Assembly: GCF_023634025.1 (NCBI RefSeq)
Contig: NZ_JALJCW010000004.1
Span: 62,001 to 126,000 of the forward strand
DNA length: 64,000 nt
Origin: Hanstruepera flava
Lineage (GTDB): Bacteria; Bacteroidota; Bacteroidia; Flavobacteriales; Flavobacteriaceae
Direction of reading: 5' to 3'
Shown here piece by piece: positions 42,215 through 51,437 of this stretch. Positions within the stretch are counted from its first letter, which is position 1; each line of letters opens with the position of its first letter. A model generated the notes under the pieces. It saw only the letters and a program-made list of their open reading frames with translations, did not search any database and was not told the DNA's origin. A program made the position numbers and the translations under genes.

Positions 42215-43138
42215 ATGAAATCACTTTTTTTTAGCCTACTTATAGTTGGTTCAGTACTAACAAGTTTTGCCCAAAGTAGCCCTGAGTTTAAAAAAGCAGA
42301 TAAATTATTAGAACTTTTTGAGGATATTGAAAATCAGCAATTTTCTCAAGAAGTACAATCCGAAGATCAGTTATCAGCATTTGACATTACTGCTAAAAAC
42401 TGGGATACTGAACACGTAAAGATTGATTACGATACTAAAGCAACGTTCCCTTTACAGATTACTTTCCAAGACTCTAATTATGTTTCACCTATTGGAAGAG
42501 ACAAAGTTATTACCTCTCGCTTTGGTTGGCGTTGGGGTCGCGCACACAGAGGTATTGATATTGACTTGATAACAGGCGACAGTCTTTTTGCTATGTTTGA
42601 TGGTATTGTACGCTTTGCCAACTATAGTTCAGGACATGGACGCACTGTTGTTGTAAGACATTACAATGGTGTTGAAACCCTATATGCGCATTTATCTAGT
42701 TATGGCGTAAAAGCTAACGATACTGTAAAGGCAGGTGATTTTCTGGGTAAAGGTGGTCGTTCGGGTAATGCTCGTGGTAGCCATTTGCATTTAGAGATGA
42801 CCTACAATGGTGTTCATATCAATCCGGAATACCTCTTAAAGTTTGATAACAATAACGATGTCAATGCATCAGAATTATGGGTAACCAAAAAATGGACACG
42901 TCCAGAATTACACAGTAGTCGTCGCCAAAGTAAACTGGAACTGTTGACTACCGAAGAAGAACTGGAAGCCTACCTTGAAAAGCCTACAGAAGTTTATGTT
43001 GTACGCAAAGGTGATACGTTATCTAGAATATCTGCACGAAATAATGTGAGTATCGCTGCTCTATGCAAATCAAACCACATTCGTAGAAATTCTACATTAC
43101 GTATTGGGCAAAAGTTGGTTATTGAAAAAACACTTTAG
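42215..43138 (+). CDS. M23 family metallopeptidase with LysM domain
   Basis: 307 residues with a signal peptide (SLLIVGSVLTSFAQ). The M23 domain (about 95-205) has HRGIDIDL (first zinc ligands), LYAHLSSYG, and SHLHLEMTYNG (HxH). A LysM repeat closes the protein (YVVRKGDTLSRISARNNVSI, ending IGQKLVIEK). It would cleave peptidoglycan cross-links in the periplasm, or act as a regulator like EnvC/NlpD; the intact HxH suggests an enzyme. Confidence 0.93.
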   Translation: MKSLFFSLLIVGSVLTSFAQSSPEFKKADKLLELFEDIENQQFSQEVQSEDQLSAFDITAKNWDTEHVKIDYDTKATFPLQITFQDSNYVSPIGRDKVITSRFGWRWGRAHRGIDIDLITGDSLFAMFDGIVRFANYSSGHGRTVVVRHYNGVETLYAHLSSYGVKANDTVKAGDFLGKGGRSGNARGSHLHLEMTYNGVHINPEYLLKFDNNNDVNASELWVTKKWTRPELHSSRRQSKLELLTTEEELEAYLEKPTEVYVVRKGDTLSRISARNNVSIAALCKSNHIRRNSTLRIGQKLVIEKTL

Positions 43139-43143
43139 TTGTT

Positions 43144-44178
43144 TTAATAGTATTTTTTACGTAACCAAAAGGCCACACGTACTAACAAGATTAAAGCGGG
43201 AACTTCAATTAATGGTCCTACCACTCCTGCAAATGCTTGCCCCGAGTTTAAACCAAAAACAGCAATAGCAACAGCAATGGCTAATTCAAAGTTATTACCG
43301 GCTGCTGTAAAAGCGATAGCTGCATTTTTATCGTAAGGTGCACCCATTGCTTTACTAACTCCAAAGCCAATTAAAAACATAATAACAAAATAAATAATCA
43401 GTGGTATTGCTATAATGACGATATCCATTGGAATCCCTACAATTAGTTCACCCTTAAGTGAAAACATAACGATTATAGTAAATAATAAGGCTACCAAGGT
43501 CAGTGGCGAAATGGTTGGTATAAAAGTTTCAGTATACCACTGCTCTCCTTTTACACGAACTAAAATCAATCTACTTAAAATGCCCATCAAAAATGGTATT
43601 CCCAAATAAATGGCCACACTTTCAGCAACTGTAGTAATTGAAATATCTACAATAGCTCCGTCAAACCCAAAGTAAGGAGGTAATACCGTTATAAATAGCC
43701 AAGCATAAAAACTATAAGCAAATACTTGAAAAATGCTATTTAAGGCCACTAAACCCGCTCCATATTCACTACTACCTTCTGCAAGATCATTCCAAACTAA
43801 AACCATTGCAATACATCTGGCCAAGCCTATTAAAATTAACCCAACCATGTATTCTGGATAATCCTGCAAAAATATTAAGGCTAAAACAAACATAAGCACA
43901 GGGCCAATAATCCAGTTTAATATCAAAGAAATGGATAATGTTTTGGTATCAGAAAATACTTTAGGTAATAAAGCGTAATTGACTTTAGCCAGAGGTGGAT
44001 ACATCATTAAAATTAAGCCAATGGCAATGGGAATATTGGTTGCTCCACTGCTTAAAGCATTAATCTTGTTTGGGATTGAGGGCATAAAATAACCCAAACC
44101 AACTCCAAAAGCCATAGCAAGAAAAATCCAAAGCGTTAAATATTGGTTTAGAAATCCTAATCTTTTTTGCTGTGTCAT
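43144..44178 (-). CDS. acr3: Arsenite efflux transporter, ACR3 family
   Basis: 344 residues, about ten membrane segments. Characteristic stretches are [20 protein letters not shown], which includes the conserved Cys of ACR3, and [20 protein letters not shown]. It exports As(III) using the proton motive force. The start overlaps the stop of the arsenate reductase gene by four bases (ATGA), so the two are translationally coupled in the ars operon. Confidence 0.95.
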   Translation of the reverse strand: MTQQKRLGFLNQYLTLWIFLAMAFGVGLGYFMPSIPNKINALSSGATNIPIAIGLILMMYPPLAKVNYALLPKVFSDTKTLSISLILNWIIGPVLMFVLALIFLQDYPEYMVGLILIGLARCIAMVLVWNDLAEGSSEYGAGLVALNSIFQVFAYSFYAWLFITVLPPYFGFDGAIVDISITTVAESVAIYLGIPFLMGILSRLILVRVKGEQWYTETFIPTISPLTLVALLFTIIVMFSLKGELIVGIPMDIVIIAIPLIIYFVIMFLIGFGVSKAMGAPYDKNAAIAFTAAGNNFELAIAVAIAVFGLNSGQAFAGVVGPLIEVPALILLVRVAFWLRKKYY

Positions 44179-44792
44179 TTCATTTTTATTTTAGAGAATA
44201 TGGCATGCAATTCGGTTGCTATTTGCAAACTACGTTCTTTATATTTTTCTACTTGTTCCGGTGTTCCATCAAATAGTTTTGGATCATCAAATGTCAATGG
44301 TATTCTAACATCGGCAGTTGGAATAAACGGACAGTCGGCATCTGCTTCAGAACAGGTTAAAACTGCTGCAAAATCTGATGATGGATTAAAGTCATCAAAA
44401 TATGTTTTTGAAAACCCAATAATTGGCTGCCTATTGGGACTGTATTTAATAGCATAAACAGGGTTTGCTCCTTCAGTAAGTGTTTGAAAAATGAACCCTT
44501 GATCTTGCAAAGTTTGGGCTGTCATAGGAAACATGGCAGTAGCCTCTGTACCTCCTGAATAGCAATTAACATTTGGGATACCGAAATACGAAGCCATGGT
44601 TTGAGCCCATATTTGTGACAAGTGACTACGCCTTGAATTGTGAGTACATATAAAGTTAAGGTTTACCTCTTCATTATTATCAACCTTTGTTTGAATATAT
44701 GTAATGAGTTGGTTATGTACATCTGTTCTATTGGAGCGCATGGTTGACAGATCTAAACGCTCTATATTATCTTTAATTTTTTGATATATCAT
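44175..44792 (-). CDS. Arsenate reductase, LMW-phosphatase type
   Basis: 205 residues. The phosphatase-loop motif CX5R is C49-THNSR-R55 in [14 protein letters not shown]. The second half holds the family acidic and Cys region ([17 protein letters not shown]). It would reduce As(V) to As(III), which Acr3 then exports. Longer than the 130-residue thioredoxin-linked ArsC; Bacteroidetes ars operons often use this form. Overlaps acr3 by four bases. Confidence 0.9.
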   Translation of the reverse strand: MIYQKIKDNIERLDLSTMRSNRTDVHNQLITYIQTKVDNNEEVNLNFICTHNSRRSHLSQIWAQTMASYFGIPNVNCYSGGTEATAMFPMTAQTLQDQGFIFQTLTEGANPVYAIKYSPNRQPIIGFSKTYFDDFNPSSDFAAVLTCSEADADCPFIPTADVRIPLTFDDPKLFDGTPEQVEKYKERSLQIATELHAIFSKIKMK

Positions 44793-44803
44793 TTTTGTTT
44801 TCT

Positions 44804-45292
44804 TTAAATTCCTACTACTTGACTACGTTTTTCCATTATAATATTGTCATACCAAATGCCACGCAATTGTCCTATGCGCTGACGGTAACCTATGGTACGA
44901 AAGCCACACTTTTCATGCATCTTAATACTTGCAGTATTATCACTAAATATGCCAGATTGAAGCGTCCAAATTCCGTTTAATTCACTTTCATGAATTAATT
45001 TTTTAAGAAGCATAGTTCCAACACCTTTTTGTTGAAAGTTTTCAGACACATAAACACTAACTTCTGCTACCCCAGAATAAACTTTTCGTTTTGAAACAGC
45101 ACTTAAAGCGGCCCAGCCAGCAATATGGCCTTGAGCTACTAGAGCTAATCGAGCAAAGGGTAAATATTTGGAGTCCCACTGAAACCAATTAGGAATTTGT
45201 GTTTCAAAAGTAGCTAAACCAGTATTAATGCCATACTCATAAATTTGAGCGACTTCAGGGTAATTTTCTTTATTGATAATTGAAAATGTCAT
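44804..45292 (-). CDS. GNAT N-acetyltransferase, ArsN/phosphinothricin-type
   Basis: 162 residues from ATG 45292 (a TTG at 45301 is in frame). GNAT signature VAEVSVYVSENFQQKGVGTMLLKKLIHE with the Q/RxxGxG acetyl-CoA loop, and the C-terminal MHEKCGFRTIGYRQRIG. Lying between the DUF6428 and arsenate reductase genes, it fits ArsN, whose members acetylate arsenic-containing amino acid analogues. That role is inferred from context. Confidence 0.88.
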   Translation of the reverse strand: MTFSIINKENYPEVAQIYEYGINTGLATFETQIPNWFQWDSKYLPFARLALVAQGHIAGWAALSAVSKRKVYSGVAEVSVYVSENFQQKGVGTMLLKKLIHESELNGIWTLQSGIFSDNTASIKMHEKCGFRTIGYRQRIGQLRGIWYDNIIMEKRSQVVGI

Positions 45293-45301
45293 GCTTTCCA
45301 A

Positions 45302-45775
45302 TTAGGAGCAACCTGAATCTGGTGTGCAACAGCTTTCAACTTCTTGTTTTAAATCTGACAGAGCAACTTTTGCTTTAGAAACCGGAATACCGCAGTTATC
45401 TTTTGCCAGACAATCGGTTTTTTTTGTTGTCAACAAGAAATTAATCCCATCAAAATCCAATCCGTATTTTCCAATGGTATCGCCTTGATACTCTACTTCT
45501 ATTTCTAAATCTGGTAATTCCAATACGCGCTCTGAAAGTTCTATAATATGTATTAGTTTTTCAGGATGTAGTCTGTGATTATAATCATTGGCTTCCCACA
45601 ATTGAAAACTTATGACCTCTTCTTTTCTAACCGTTCCACCACAATCAATAAAGTTCTTATCTATTTTGCCTATTTCAGTAACGTGAAAATGACTCGCCAC
45701 CAATTCACCATTTGGCAATTGAAAACCAATGGTTTTTAAATCTTTTAAATGATTTTTAATTTCTGATAGTTTCAT
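45302..45775 (-). CDS. DUF6428 family protein of the ars operon
   Basis: 157 residues, soluble. The core is LSEIKNHLKDLKTIGFQLPN, VASHFHVTEIGKI, YDLDFDGINFLL-like strands, and a Cys-rich tail (TDCLAKDNCGIP; SCCTPDSGCS) that could bind arsenite. Proteins of this kind are found in Bacteroidetes ars operons; the function is not known. Lies 20 bases after arsR. Confidence 0.75.
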   Translation of the reverse strand: MKLSEIKNHLKDLKTIGFQLPNGELVASHFHVTEIGKIDKNFIDCGGTVRKEEVISFQLWEANDYNHRLHPEKLIHIIELSERVLELPDLEIEVEYQGDTIGKYGLDFDGINFLLTTKKTDCLAKDNCGIPVSKAKVALSDLKQEVESCCTPDSGCS

Positions 45776-45795
45776 AATAATAATTTTATATGTGT

Positions 45796-46128
45796 TTAAC
45801 AGCAGTCACCTGCTCTATTTACTTTTTGAGTAAAAAAGGCTTGGAATAGTGTTTCAATTTCTGACCAAGTTTCTTGGTCTATACAATAACAAACACTTGT
45901 TCCTTCGATGTTGCCCTTAATGATTTTCATATTTTTCAACTCTTTCAAGTGCTGTGAAATAGTAGGTTGAGCTAAACCAATTTCGTTTACCAAATCACCA
46001 CAAATACAGGTGTTAGACTTAAACAACTGTTGCAGTATGGCTACCCTAGCAGGATGCCCAATGGCTTTTGCCAATGACGCTATCCTGTTTTGTTGTTCTG
46101 TAAATATTTCTTTCTTAGTAATACCCAT
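45796..46128 (-). CDS. arsR: Arsenic-responsive ArsR repressor
   Basis: 110 residues from ATG 46128. The winged helix has NTCICGDLVNEIGLAQ, with the CxC pair where ArsR binds arsenite, followed by PTISQHLKELKNMKII. A second Cys pair ends the protein (GDCC). An in-frame start at 46176 is unlikely because that stretch overlaps the inverted repeat at 46165-46185. It represses its own operon until As(III) or Sb(III) binds. Confidence 0.92.
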   Translation of the reverse strand: MGITKKEIFTEQQNRIASLAKAIGHPARVAILQQLFKSNTCICGDLVNEIGLAQPTISQHLKELKNMKIIKGNIEGTSVCYCIDQETWSEIETLFQAFFTQKVNRAGDCC

Positions 46129-46164
46129 CTTTAATTTATTTATTGCAATATTACGATTATAATT

Positions 46165-46185
46165 TAATATCTTCAAAGAATATTA
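46165..46185. promoter_or_regulatory. Candidate ArsR operator
   Basis: TAATATCTTCAAAGAATATTA: TAATAT/ATATTA arms around TTC-AAA-GAA, with a one-base offset. It lies 37 bases upstream of the arsR start and about 50 bases before the divergent tetR promoter box, where an ArsR site would be expected. Confidence 0.45.
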
Positions 46186-46235
46186 TTAGAAATAATAAAT
46201 AAAAGTTAAAATTTCTTTATTAATAGTATTACTAT

Positions 46236-46243
46236 TATATTTG
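46236..46243 (+). promoter_or_regulatory. -7 promoter box for the tetR-ABC-HlyD-TolC operon
   Basis: TATATTTG is a perfect TAnnTTTG. It implies transcription from about 46249, making the ATG at 46262 the likely start of tetR. Confidence 0.5.
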
Positions 46244-46261
46244 CACCATATGTTATTTTAT

Positions 46262-46936
46262 ATGAAAAATTTATTATCAAATATTAAAATTGTCGTTCCA
46301 GAAAAGATCTATATTAAGGATCCAGAAACATCTGACCTAGGTAAGCGCATAATTGAATATAGTATTAAATTAATAGATGAAGTTGGTTTTGATCATTTTA
46401 CGTTCAAGAAATTAGGAGTAGAAATTAAATCCAATGAAAGTTCAATTTATCGTTACTTTGAAAGTAAGCATAAACTCCTACTCTATTTATCGTCATGGTA
46501 TTGGGCTTGGATAGAATACCAATTAGCATTTGAAACCCATAATATTACAGACCTAAAAGAAAAACTAGAAAAAGCAATAGAAATAGTAACCAGAAGTGTT
46601 AGTGAAGATTCTAACTATACCCATATAAATGAAGTTACATTACACAGAATTATTGTAAATGAAAACTCAAAATCGTTTTTAACGAAGGAAGTTGATCAGG
46701 AAAACAAGGATGGTTACTTTATTGTTTACAAGCGCGTAATTAGTAGGCTTAATGATATTATTTTAGAGATTAATCCTAACTATGAATATTCATTAAGTTT
46801 AGCTAGTACTATTACCGAAGGTGCTCTACATCAGCATTTTTTAAAAGATCATTTTAAGACTTTGACAAATTGTAATGATCAAAGAACACCTACAACCTTT
46901 TTTACCAAACTTATTTTAGACACCTTACAAAAATAG
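46262..46936 (+). CDS. TetR/AcrR family regulator
   Basis: 224 residues from ATG 46262; ATG 46250 and TTG 46241 are in frame but fall at or inside the promoter. The N-terminal HTH (about 25-70) reads IIEYSIKLIDEVGFDHFTFK and SNESSIYRYFESKHKLLLYL, the TetR signature. The C-terminal ligand domain is helical. First gene of a four-gene operon (2-base gap to the ABC gene), so it probably controls that export system. Divergent from arsR. Confidence 0.88.
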   Translation: MKNLLSNIKIVVPEKIYIKDPETSDLGKRIIEYSIKLIDEVGFDHFTFKKLGVEIKSNESSIYRYFESKHKLLLYLSSWYWAWIEYQLAFETHNITDLKEKLEKAIEIVTRSVSEDSNYTHINEVTLHRIIVNENSKSFLTKEVDQENKDGYFIVYKRVISRLNDIILEINPNYEYSLSLASTITEGALHQHFLKDHFKTLTNCNDQRTPTTFFTKLILDTLQK

Positions 46937-46938
46937 TT

Positions 46939-48597
46939 ATGAGCAATGATAAATTAACACCTTGGCATCGTTTTTTGGGTTTATTACAACTCGAGAAAAA
47001 AGATATTTTTCAAATATTTTACTATGCTATTTTTTCTGGAATAGTGTCACTTTCCCTTCCATTGGGAATTCAGGCTATTATTAATCTTATACAAGGTGCC
47101 CAAGTGTCTACCTCATGGATTGTTTTGGTCATATTAGTCACTCTGGGCGTGGTTTTTTCAGGAGCACTTCAGGTTATGCAACTGCGCATAATTGAAACCG
47201 TTCAGCAGCGTATTTTTACTCGAGCTTCCTTTGAGTTTAGCTATCGGTTTCCAAAGATTAGAATGAGTGAACTTCGAAATTATTATCCGCCAGAGCTCGC
47301 CAATCGGTTTTTTGATACGTTAACCATTCAAAAGGGGTTGTCCAAAATATTAATAGATGTCCCTACTGCTCTATTGCAAATAGTTTTTGCTTTAATACTG
47401 TTATCATTTTACCACCCATTTTTCATTGTCTTTGGATTGGCTTTACTATTGCTTGTTTATGTCGTATTTAAGTTTACTGCCAGACGTGGTTTGGAAACCA
47501 GTTTGGAAGAATCACGACACAAATACATGGTTGCGCATTGGATACAGGAAGTCGCACGAACTATTGTAAGTTTCAAACTTTCTGGCAATACCAATTTGGC
47601 TGTTACTAAAAACGATGCTTACGTTTCTGATTATTTAAAAGCTCGAGAAAGTCATTTTAGGATATTGATTATTCAGTTTTTACAAATGATAAGTTTTAAG
47701 GTGGTTATTACTGCAGGTCTCTTGCTAATTGGTGGTGCTTTGGTTTTGAATCAGGAAATGAACATCGGTCAGTTTGTTGCAGCAGAAATTATTATTCTTT
47801 TGGTAATAGCTTCTGTTGAAAAATTAATATTAGGACTTGAACCTTTTTACGATATCCTTACATCTATTGAGAAATTAGGGCAAGTTGTAGACAAGAAATT
47901 AGAATCTCAAGACGGTGAAATGCCAGATTTCAATAATAAATTGGATATCGAACTTAATGATGTAACATATAGTGTTAAAAACCGTGAAAAGGCTATTTTA
48001 AAAAATATTAGTTTACATATACCGAGTAAGAGCAGAATTGTAGTTAGAGGCGAAAGTAGCTCTGGTAAATCTAGTTTGTTACGATTAATTTCTGGAGTTA
48101 TTAAACCAACAAGCGGACAAGTTATTGTTAATAACCATGCACTAAAAAGCATCAACCTCAATCATTATCGATCGCATTTAGGCATGTCGCTTTCTGAAGA
48201 AACCCCTTTCATTGGTACTATAAGAGAAAACATCACTTTTGGAAACCCTAATATTTCTGATGATGCTATTTACCAAGCGCTAGAGAATGTTGGGCTTTCT
48301 GAATTTATAAAGGAACAAGAGGATGGATTGCAAACCATTTTGCACCCAGAAGGTAGACAAATGTCATACACCACTTCCAAGAAAATAATACTGGCTAGAG
48401 CTATAGTCATGCAACCACAGGTTCTAATTTTGGAAGATCCGTTAGACCAATTTAGTGTTGAAGAAACTACAAAAATTATTAACTATTTAACTAGTGACCA
48501 ACATCCTTGGACCTTGATTGTGGTGAGTAGAAATAGAGAATGGGAAACTAAATGTCACAAGTCTATAGAACTTGTTAATGGTGAAATTAAAAAATAA
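46939..48597 (+). CDS. ABC transporter, membrane plus degenerate ATPase domain
   Basis: 552 residues in the layout of a type I secretion/peptide exporter: a six-segment membrane domain (about 20-320) and an NBD (about 335-550). Walker A is intact (G371ESSSGKSS). The rest is unusual: the LSGGQ signature position reads MSYTTSKK (475-482), Walker B reads LILED (E499-D500) where DE is expected, and the H-loop His is replaced in VVSRNRE (R531). No peptidase or CLD domain is present. The gene sits 12 bases before hlyD, so it is the inner-membrane part of the export complex. Low or no ATP hydrolysis is possible. Confidence 0.85.
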   Translation: MSNDKLTPWHRFLGLLQLEKKDIFQIFYYAIFSGIVSLSLPLGIQAIINLIQGAQVSTSWIVLVILVTLGVVFSGALQVMQLRIIETVQQRIFTRASFEFSYRFPKIRMSELRNYYPPELANRFFDTLTIQKGLSKILIDVPTALLQIVFALILLSFYHPFFIVFGLALLLLVYVVFKFTARRGLETSLEESRHKYMVAHWIQEVARTIVSFKLSGNTNLAVTKNDAYVSDYLKARESHFRILIIQFLQMISFKVVITAGLLLIGGALVLNQEMNIGQFVAAEIIILLVIASVEKLILGLEPFYDILTSIEKLGQVVDKKLESQDGEMPDFNNKLDIELNDVTYSVKNREKAILKNISLHIPSKSRIVVRGESSSGKSSLLRLISGVIKPTSGQVIVNNHALKSINLNHYRSHLGMSLSEETPFIGTIRENITFGNPNISDDAIYQALENVGLSEFIKEQEDGLQTILHPEGRQMSYTTSKKIILARAIVMQPQVLILEDPLDQFSVEETTKIINYLTSDQHPWTLIVVSRNREWETKCHKSIELVNGEIKK

Positions 48598-48609
48598 TAA
48601 CAACGTGTT

Positions 48610-49962
48610 ATGCTAAACATTTCTAATAATAAACTGCACAAAATAATTCCACTAACAGATTTTAAATCTGGCAAAATGGTATTTAACAAGAGCTATTATA
48701 AGGTGCTCAATAAGTTTTTATTGGCATTTGCAATAATCATCATTATCATCCTCTTTTTGCCTTGGACCCAAAACATAACTGGTCAGGGGCAAGTTACCAC
48801 TTTAAAACCCAATCAACGACCACAAACCATTCAATCGCAAATACCTGGTAGAATTGAGGAATGGTTTGTACAAGAGGGTGATTTCGTTAATAAAGGTGAT
48901 ACCATTTTGAGAATCTCTGAAATTAAAAGTGAGTATTTTGATGACCAATTGGTAGAGCGAACAGGTGACCAAATTACGGCCAAAACGTCGTCTGTTTCTG
49001 CCTACAAAGGAAAGGTGGAAGCTTTAAACAATCAAATTATCGCTTTACAGCAAGAACGCCAATTAAAACTTAAACAAGCCGAAAACAAGCTTTTACAATC
49101 CAGACTCAAGGTAAAAAGTGACAGTATAGACTTTGAAGCGGCTAAAACCAATATAGACATTGCAGAACGGCAATACAACCGTACCGTCACGCTTCAAGAA
49201 GAAGGATTGAAAGCTGTTAAAGATGTTGAAGAAAAACGATTGAAGCTTCAAGAGAATCAAGCGAAGCTGATTTCACAAGAAAATAAATTATTGGCCAGTA
49301 TTAACGAAGTTATTAATGCCGAAGTAGAAATAGGTCGTATTCGTGCTGAATATTCCGATAAAATCTCGAAAGCACAAAGTGATATGTATACGGCTCAATC
49401 CAATCAATTTGATGCAACTGCTCAAGTAACAAAGCTGGAAAACGAATATACCAATTATCAGAAACGAAATAATTTACGCTTTGTAACTGCGCCTCAAAGT
49501 GGTTTTATTAATAAAGCGCTGCAAGGTGGTATTGGTGTAACCTTCAAGGAAGGTGAAGCCTTGGTTGGCATTATGCCTTCACAATTTGAACTAGCAGTTG
49601 AAACTTATGTTAGACCTATAGATTTACCTTTACTACATATAGGTGAAAAAGTTCGGGTGCAATTTGACGGTTGGCCAGCCATTGTGTTTAGCGGTTGGCC
49701 GAATGTTTCCTATGGAACCTATGGTGCTAAAGTTGTGGCTATTGAAAATTTTATTAGCGATAATGGTCGTTACCGCGTGTTATTAGCTCCAGATGAGACA
49801 GATTACGAGTGGCCTGAAGCCATTCGCGTTGGTTCAGGTGCTAGAACTATTGCATTATTGAATGATGTTCCTATTTGGTATGAGGTTTGGAGACAGCTAA
49901 ACAGCTTCCCTCCTGACTATTACTCTCCCCAAATAAAAGAATCTAAAGACAAAAAGAAATAA
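48610..49962 (+). CDS. HlyD family membrane fusion protein
   Basis: 450 residues. One N-terminal membrane segment (about 38-58), a lipoyl/barrel-sandwich half (QIPGRIEEWFVQEGDFVNKGD), a long coiled-coil hairpin (about 115-300), the second lipoyl half (RFVTAPQSGFINKAL) and a beta barrel. It bridges the ABC protein and the TolC-like channel. Four bases separate it from the next gene. Family certain; substrate unknown. Confidence 0.93.
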   Translation: MLNISNNKLHKIIPLTDFKSGKMVFNKSYYKVLNKFLLAFAIIIIIILFLPWTQNITGQGQVTTLKPNQRPQTIQSQIPGRIEEWFVQEGDFVNKGDTILRISEIKSEYFDDQLVERTGDQITAKTSSVSAYKGKVEALNNQIIALQQERQLKLKQAENKLLQSRLKVKSDSIDFEAAKTNIDIAERQYNRTVTLQEEGLKAVKDVEEKRLKLQENQAKLISQENKLLASINEVINAEVEIGRIRAEYSDKISKAQSDMYTAQSNQFDATAQVTKLENEYTNYQKRNNLRFVTAPQSGFINKALQGGIGVTFKEGEALVGIMPSQFELAVETYVRPIDLPLLHIGEKVRVQFDGWPAIVFSGWPNVSYGTYGAKVVAIENFISDNGRYRVLLAPDETDYEWPEAIRVGSGARTIALLNDVPIWYEVWRQLNSFPPDYYSPQIKESKDKKK

Positions 49963-49966
49963 ATCC

Positions 49967-51364
49967 ATGAAACAGATTGTATTTAGTATTTTCTTATGTT
50001 TTAGTTTGAATATATCTGCACAACAGCCCGTTGATTCGATATTGACATTGTCAGAATATTTGGGTTATGTAAAAGCTTTTCATCCTATCGTAAAGCAAGC
50101 CAATTTAATTGTAAACGAAAGTGAATTAAAACTATTAAAGTCTCGTGGAGCCTTCGACCCCAAAATTGAAGTAGATTATGATCGGAAGAAATTTAAGAAT
50201 ACAGAGTATTATGATAAACTGAACGCCACTTTTAAGATTCCTACGTGGTATGGTGTAGAATTCAAAGGAAATTTTGAAGAAAATGAAGGTGTTTATTTAA
50301 ACCCTGAAGCTACATTACCAGATGATGGACTATATAGTGTTGGTGTTTCCATAGATATTGCCAAAGGGTTGATAATGAATGAACGCATGAATATGCTTAA
50401 GCAGGCGAAATTGTTTGTTAAACAAGCCGAAATGGATAGGCAATTACTGGTCAATGATATACTATTTCAAGCATCTGTAACATATTTCAATTGGTTAAAA
50501 GCTTATAACGAAAAACAAGTTTTTGATGACTTTGTTGAAAACGCTTCGTTTCGATTTAATGGCGTTAAAAAAAGCTATGAGGTTGGTGAGCGTGCTGCCA
50601 TAGATACAACCGAAGCTAGAATAGCACTTAACGATAGGCGCCTAAATCTTGAAAAAGCACGCATCAATTACATAAAAGCAAGCCTTGATTTATCAAACTA
50701 CCTTTGGCTGGACAACAATGTACCTATTGAATTACAGGATAATATTACACCTGATGTAAATACACGTGTGCAAATTGATGCTGTATTAAGCACTTCGGAG
50801 TTTGATATGGCTACATTTAATATTGACACACATCCTAAAATGTTATCATTAAACTATAAATATGAAGGTTTGGATATTGAGAGACGCTTTGCTTCCAATA
50901 ATTTATTACCTAGAGTGAATCTTGAATACAATTTTTTATCTGAAACACCAGAGATTATTAATTCCTTTAACACAGCAAATTATAAAAGCGGTTTAAATAT
51001 TAGTATGCCATTGTTTTTGAGAAAGGAACGTGCCGCTATAAAACTTGCAAATCTTAAAATGCAGGATACTGAATTTGAAATTGAAGCTACTAAAGTGACG
51101 CTTAAAAATAAAATTTCAGCCATAGATCAGGAACTTGATTCATTTCAAGTGCAAAATGTATATAATAATGATATAGTTACCGATTATGAAAAACTACTTT
51201 CTGCAGAAGAGCGCAAATTCTTTTTAGGTGAAAGCTCCATTTTCCTCGTTAATAGCCGTGAATCTAAATTAATTGATGCCAAATTGAAAGCCATAAATTT
51301 GGAATATAAATTCTTTGAAACTAAAGCCAAATTATTTAACGTGCTATCGACTTTGCCCTTCTAA
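49967..51364 (+). CDS. TolC family outer-membrane channel
   Basis: 465 residues with a signal peptide (FLCFSLNISAQ). The OEP signature includes LKLLKSRGAFDPKIEVDYD, the helical stretch QASVTYFNWLKAYNEKQV, and the second repeat beginning DIERRFASNNLLPRVNLEYN. It provides the outer-membrane exit of the ABC-HlyD system. Last gene of the operon; 73 bases to topB. Confidence 0.92.
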   Translation: MKQIVFSIFLCFSLNISAQQPVDSILTLSEYLGYVKAFHPIVKQANLIVNESELKLLKSRGAFDPKIEVDYDRKKFKNTEYYDKLNATFKIPTWYGVEFKGNFEENEGVYLNPEATLPDDGLYSVGVSIDIAKGLIMNERMNMLKQAKLFVKQAEMDRQLLVNDILFQASVTYFNWLKAYNEKQVFDDFVENASFRFNGVKKSYEVGERAAIDTTEARIALNDRRLNLEKARINYIKASLDLSNYLWLDNNVPIELQDNITPDVNTRVQIDAVLSTSEFDMATFNIDTHPKMLSLNYKYEGLDIERRFASNNLLPRVNLEYNFLSETPEIINSFNTANYKSGLNISMPLFLRKERAAIKLANLKMQDTEFEIEATKVTLKNKISAIDQELDSFQVQNVYNNDIVTDYEKLLSAEERKFFLGESSIFLVNSRESKLIDAKLKAINLEYKFFETKAKLFNVLSTLPF

Positions 51365-51437
51365 AAAAGTAGTTGTTATACATCTGTTATTTTAGTAAAA
51401 ACTGTTATTTTGCAGCTTTCAGAATCTAATCTTTTTA

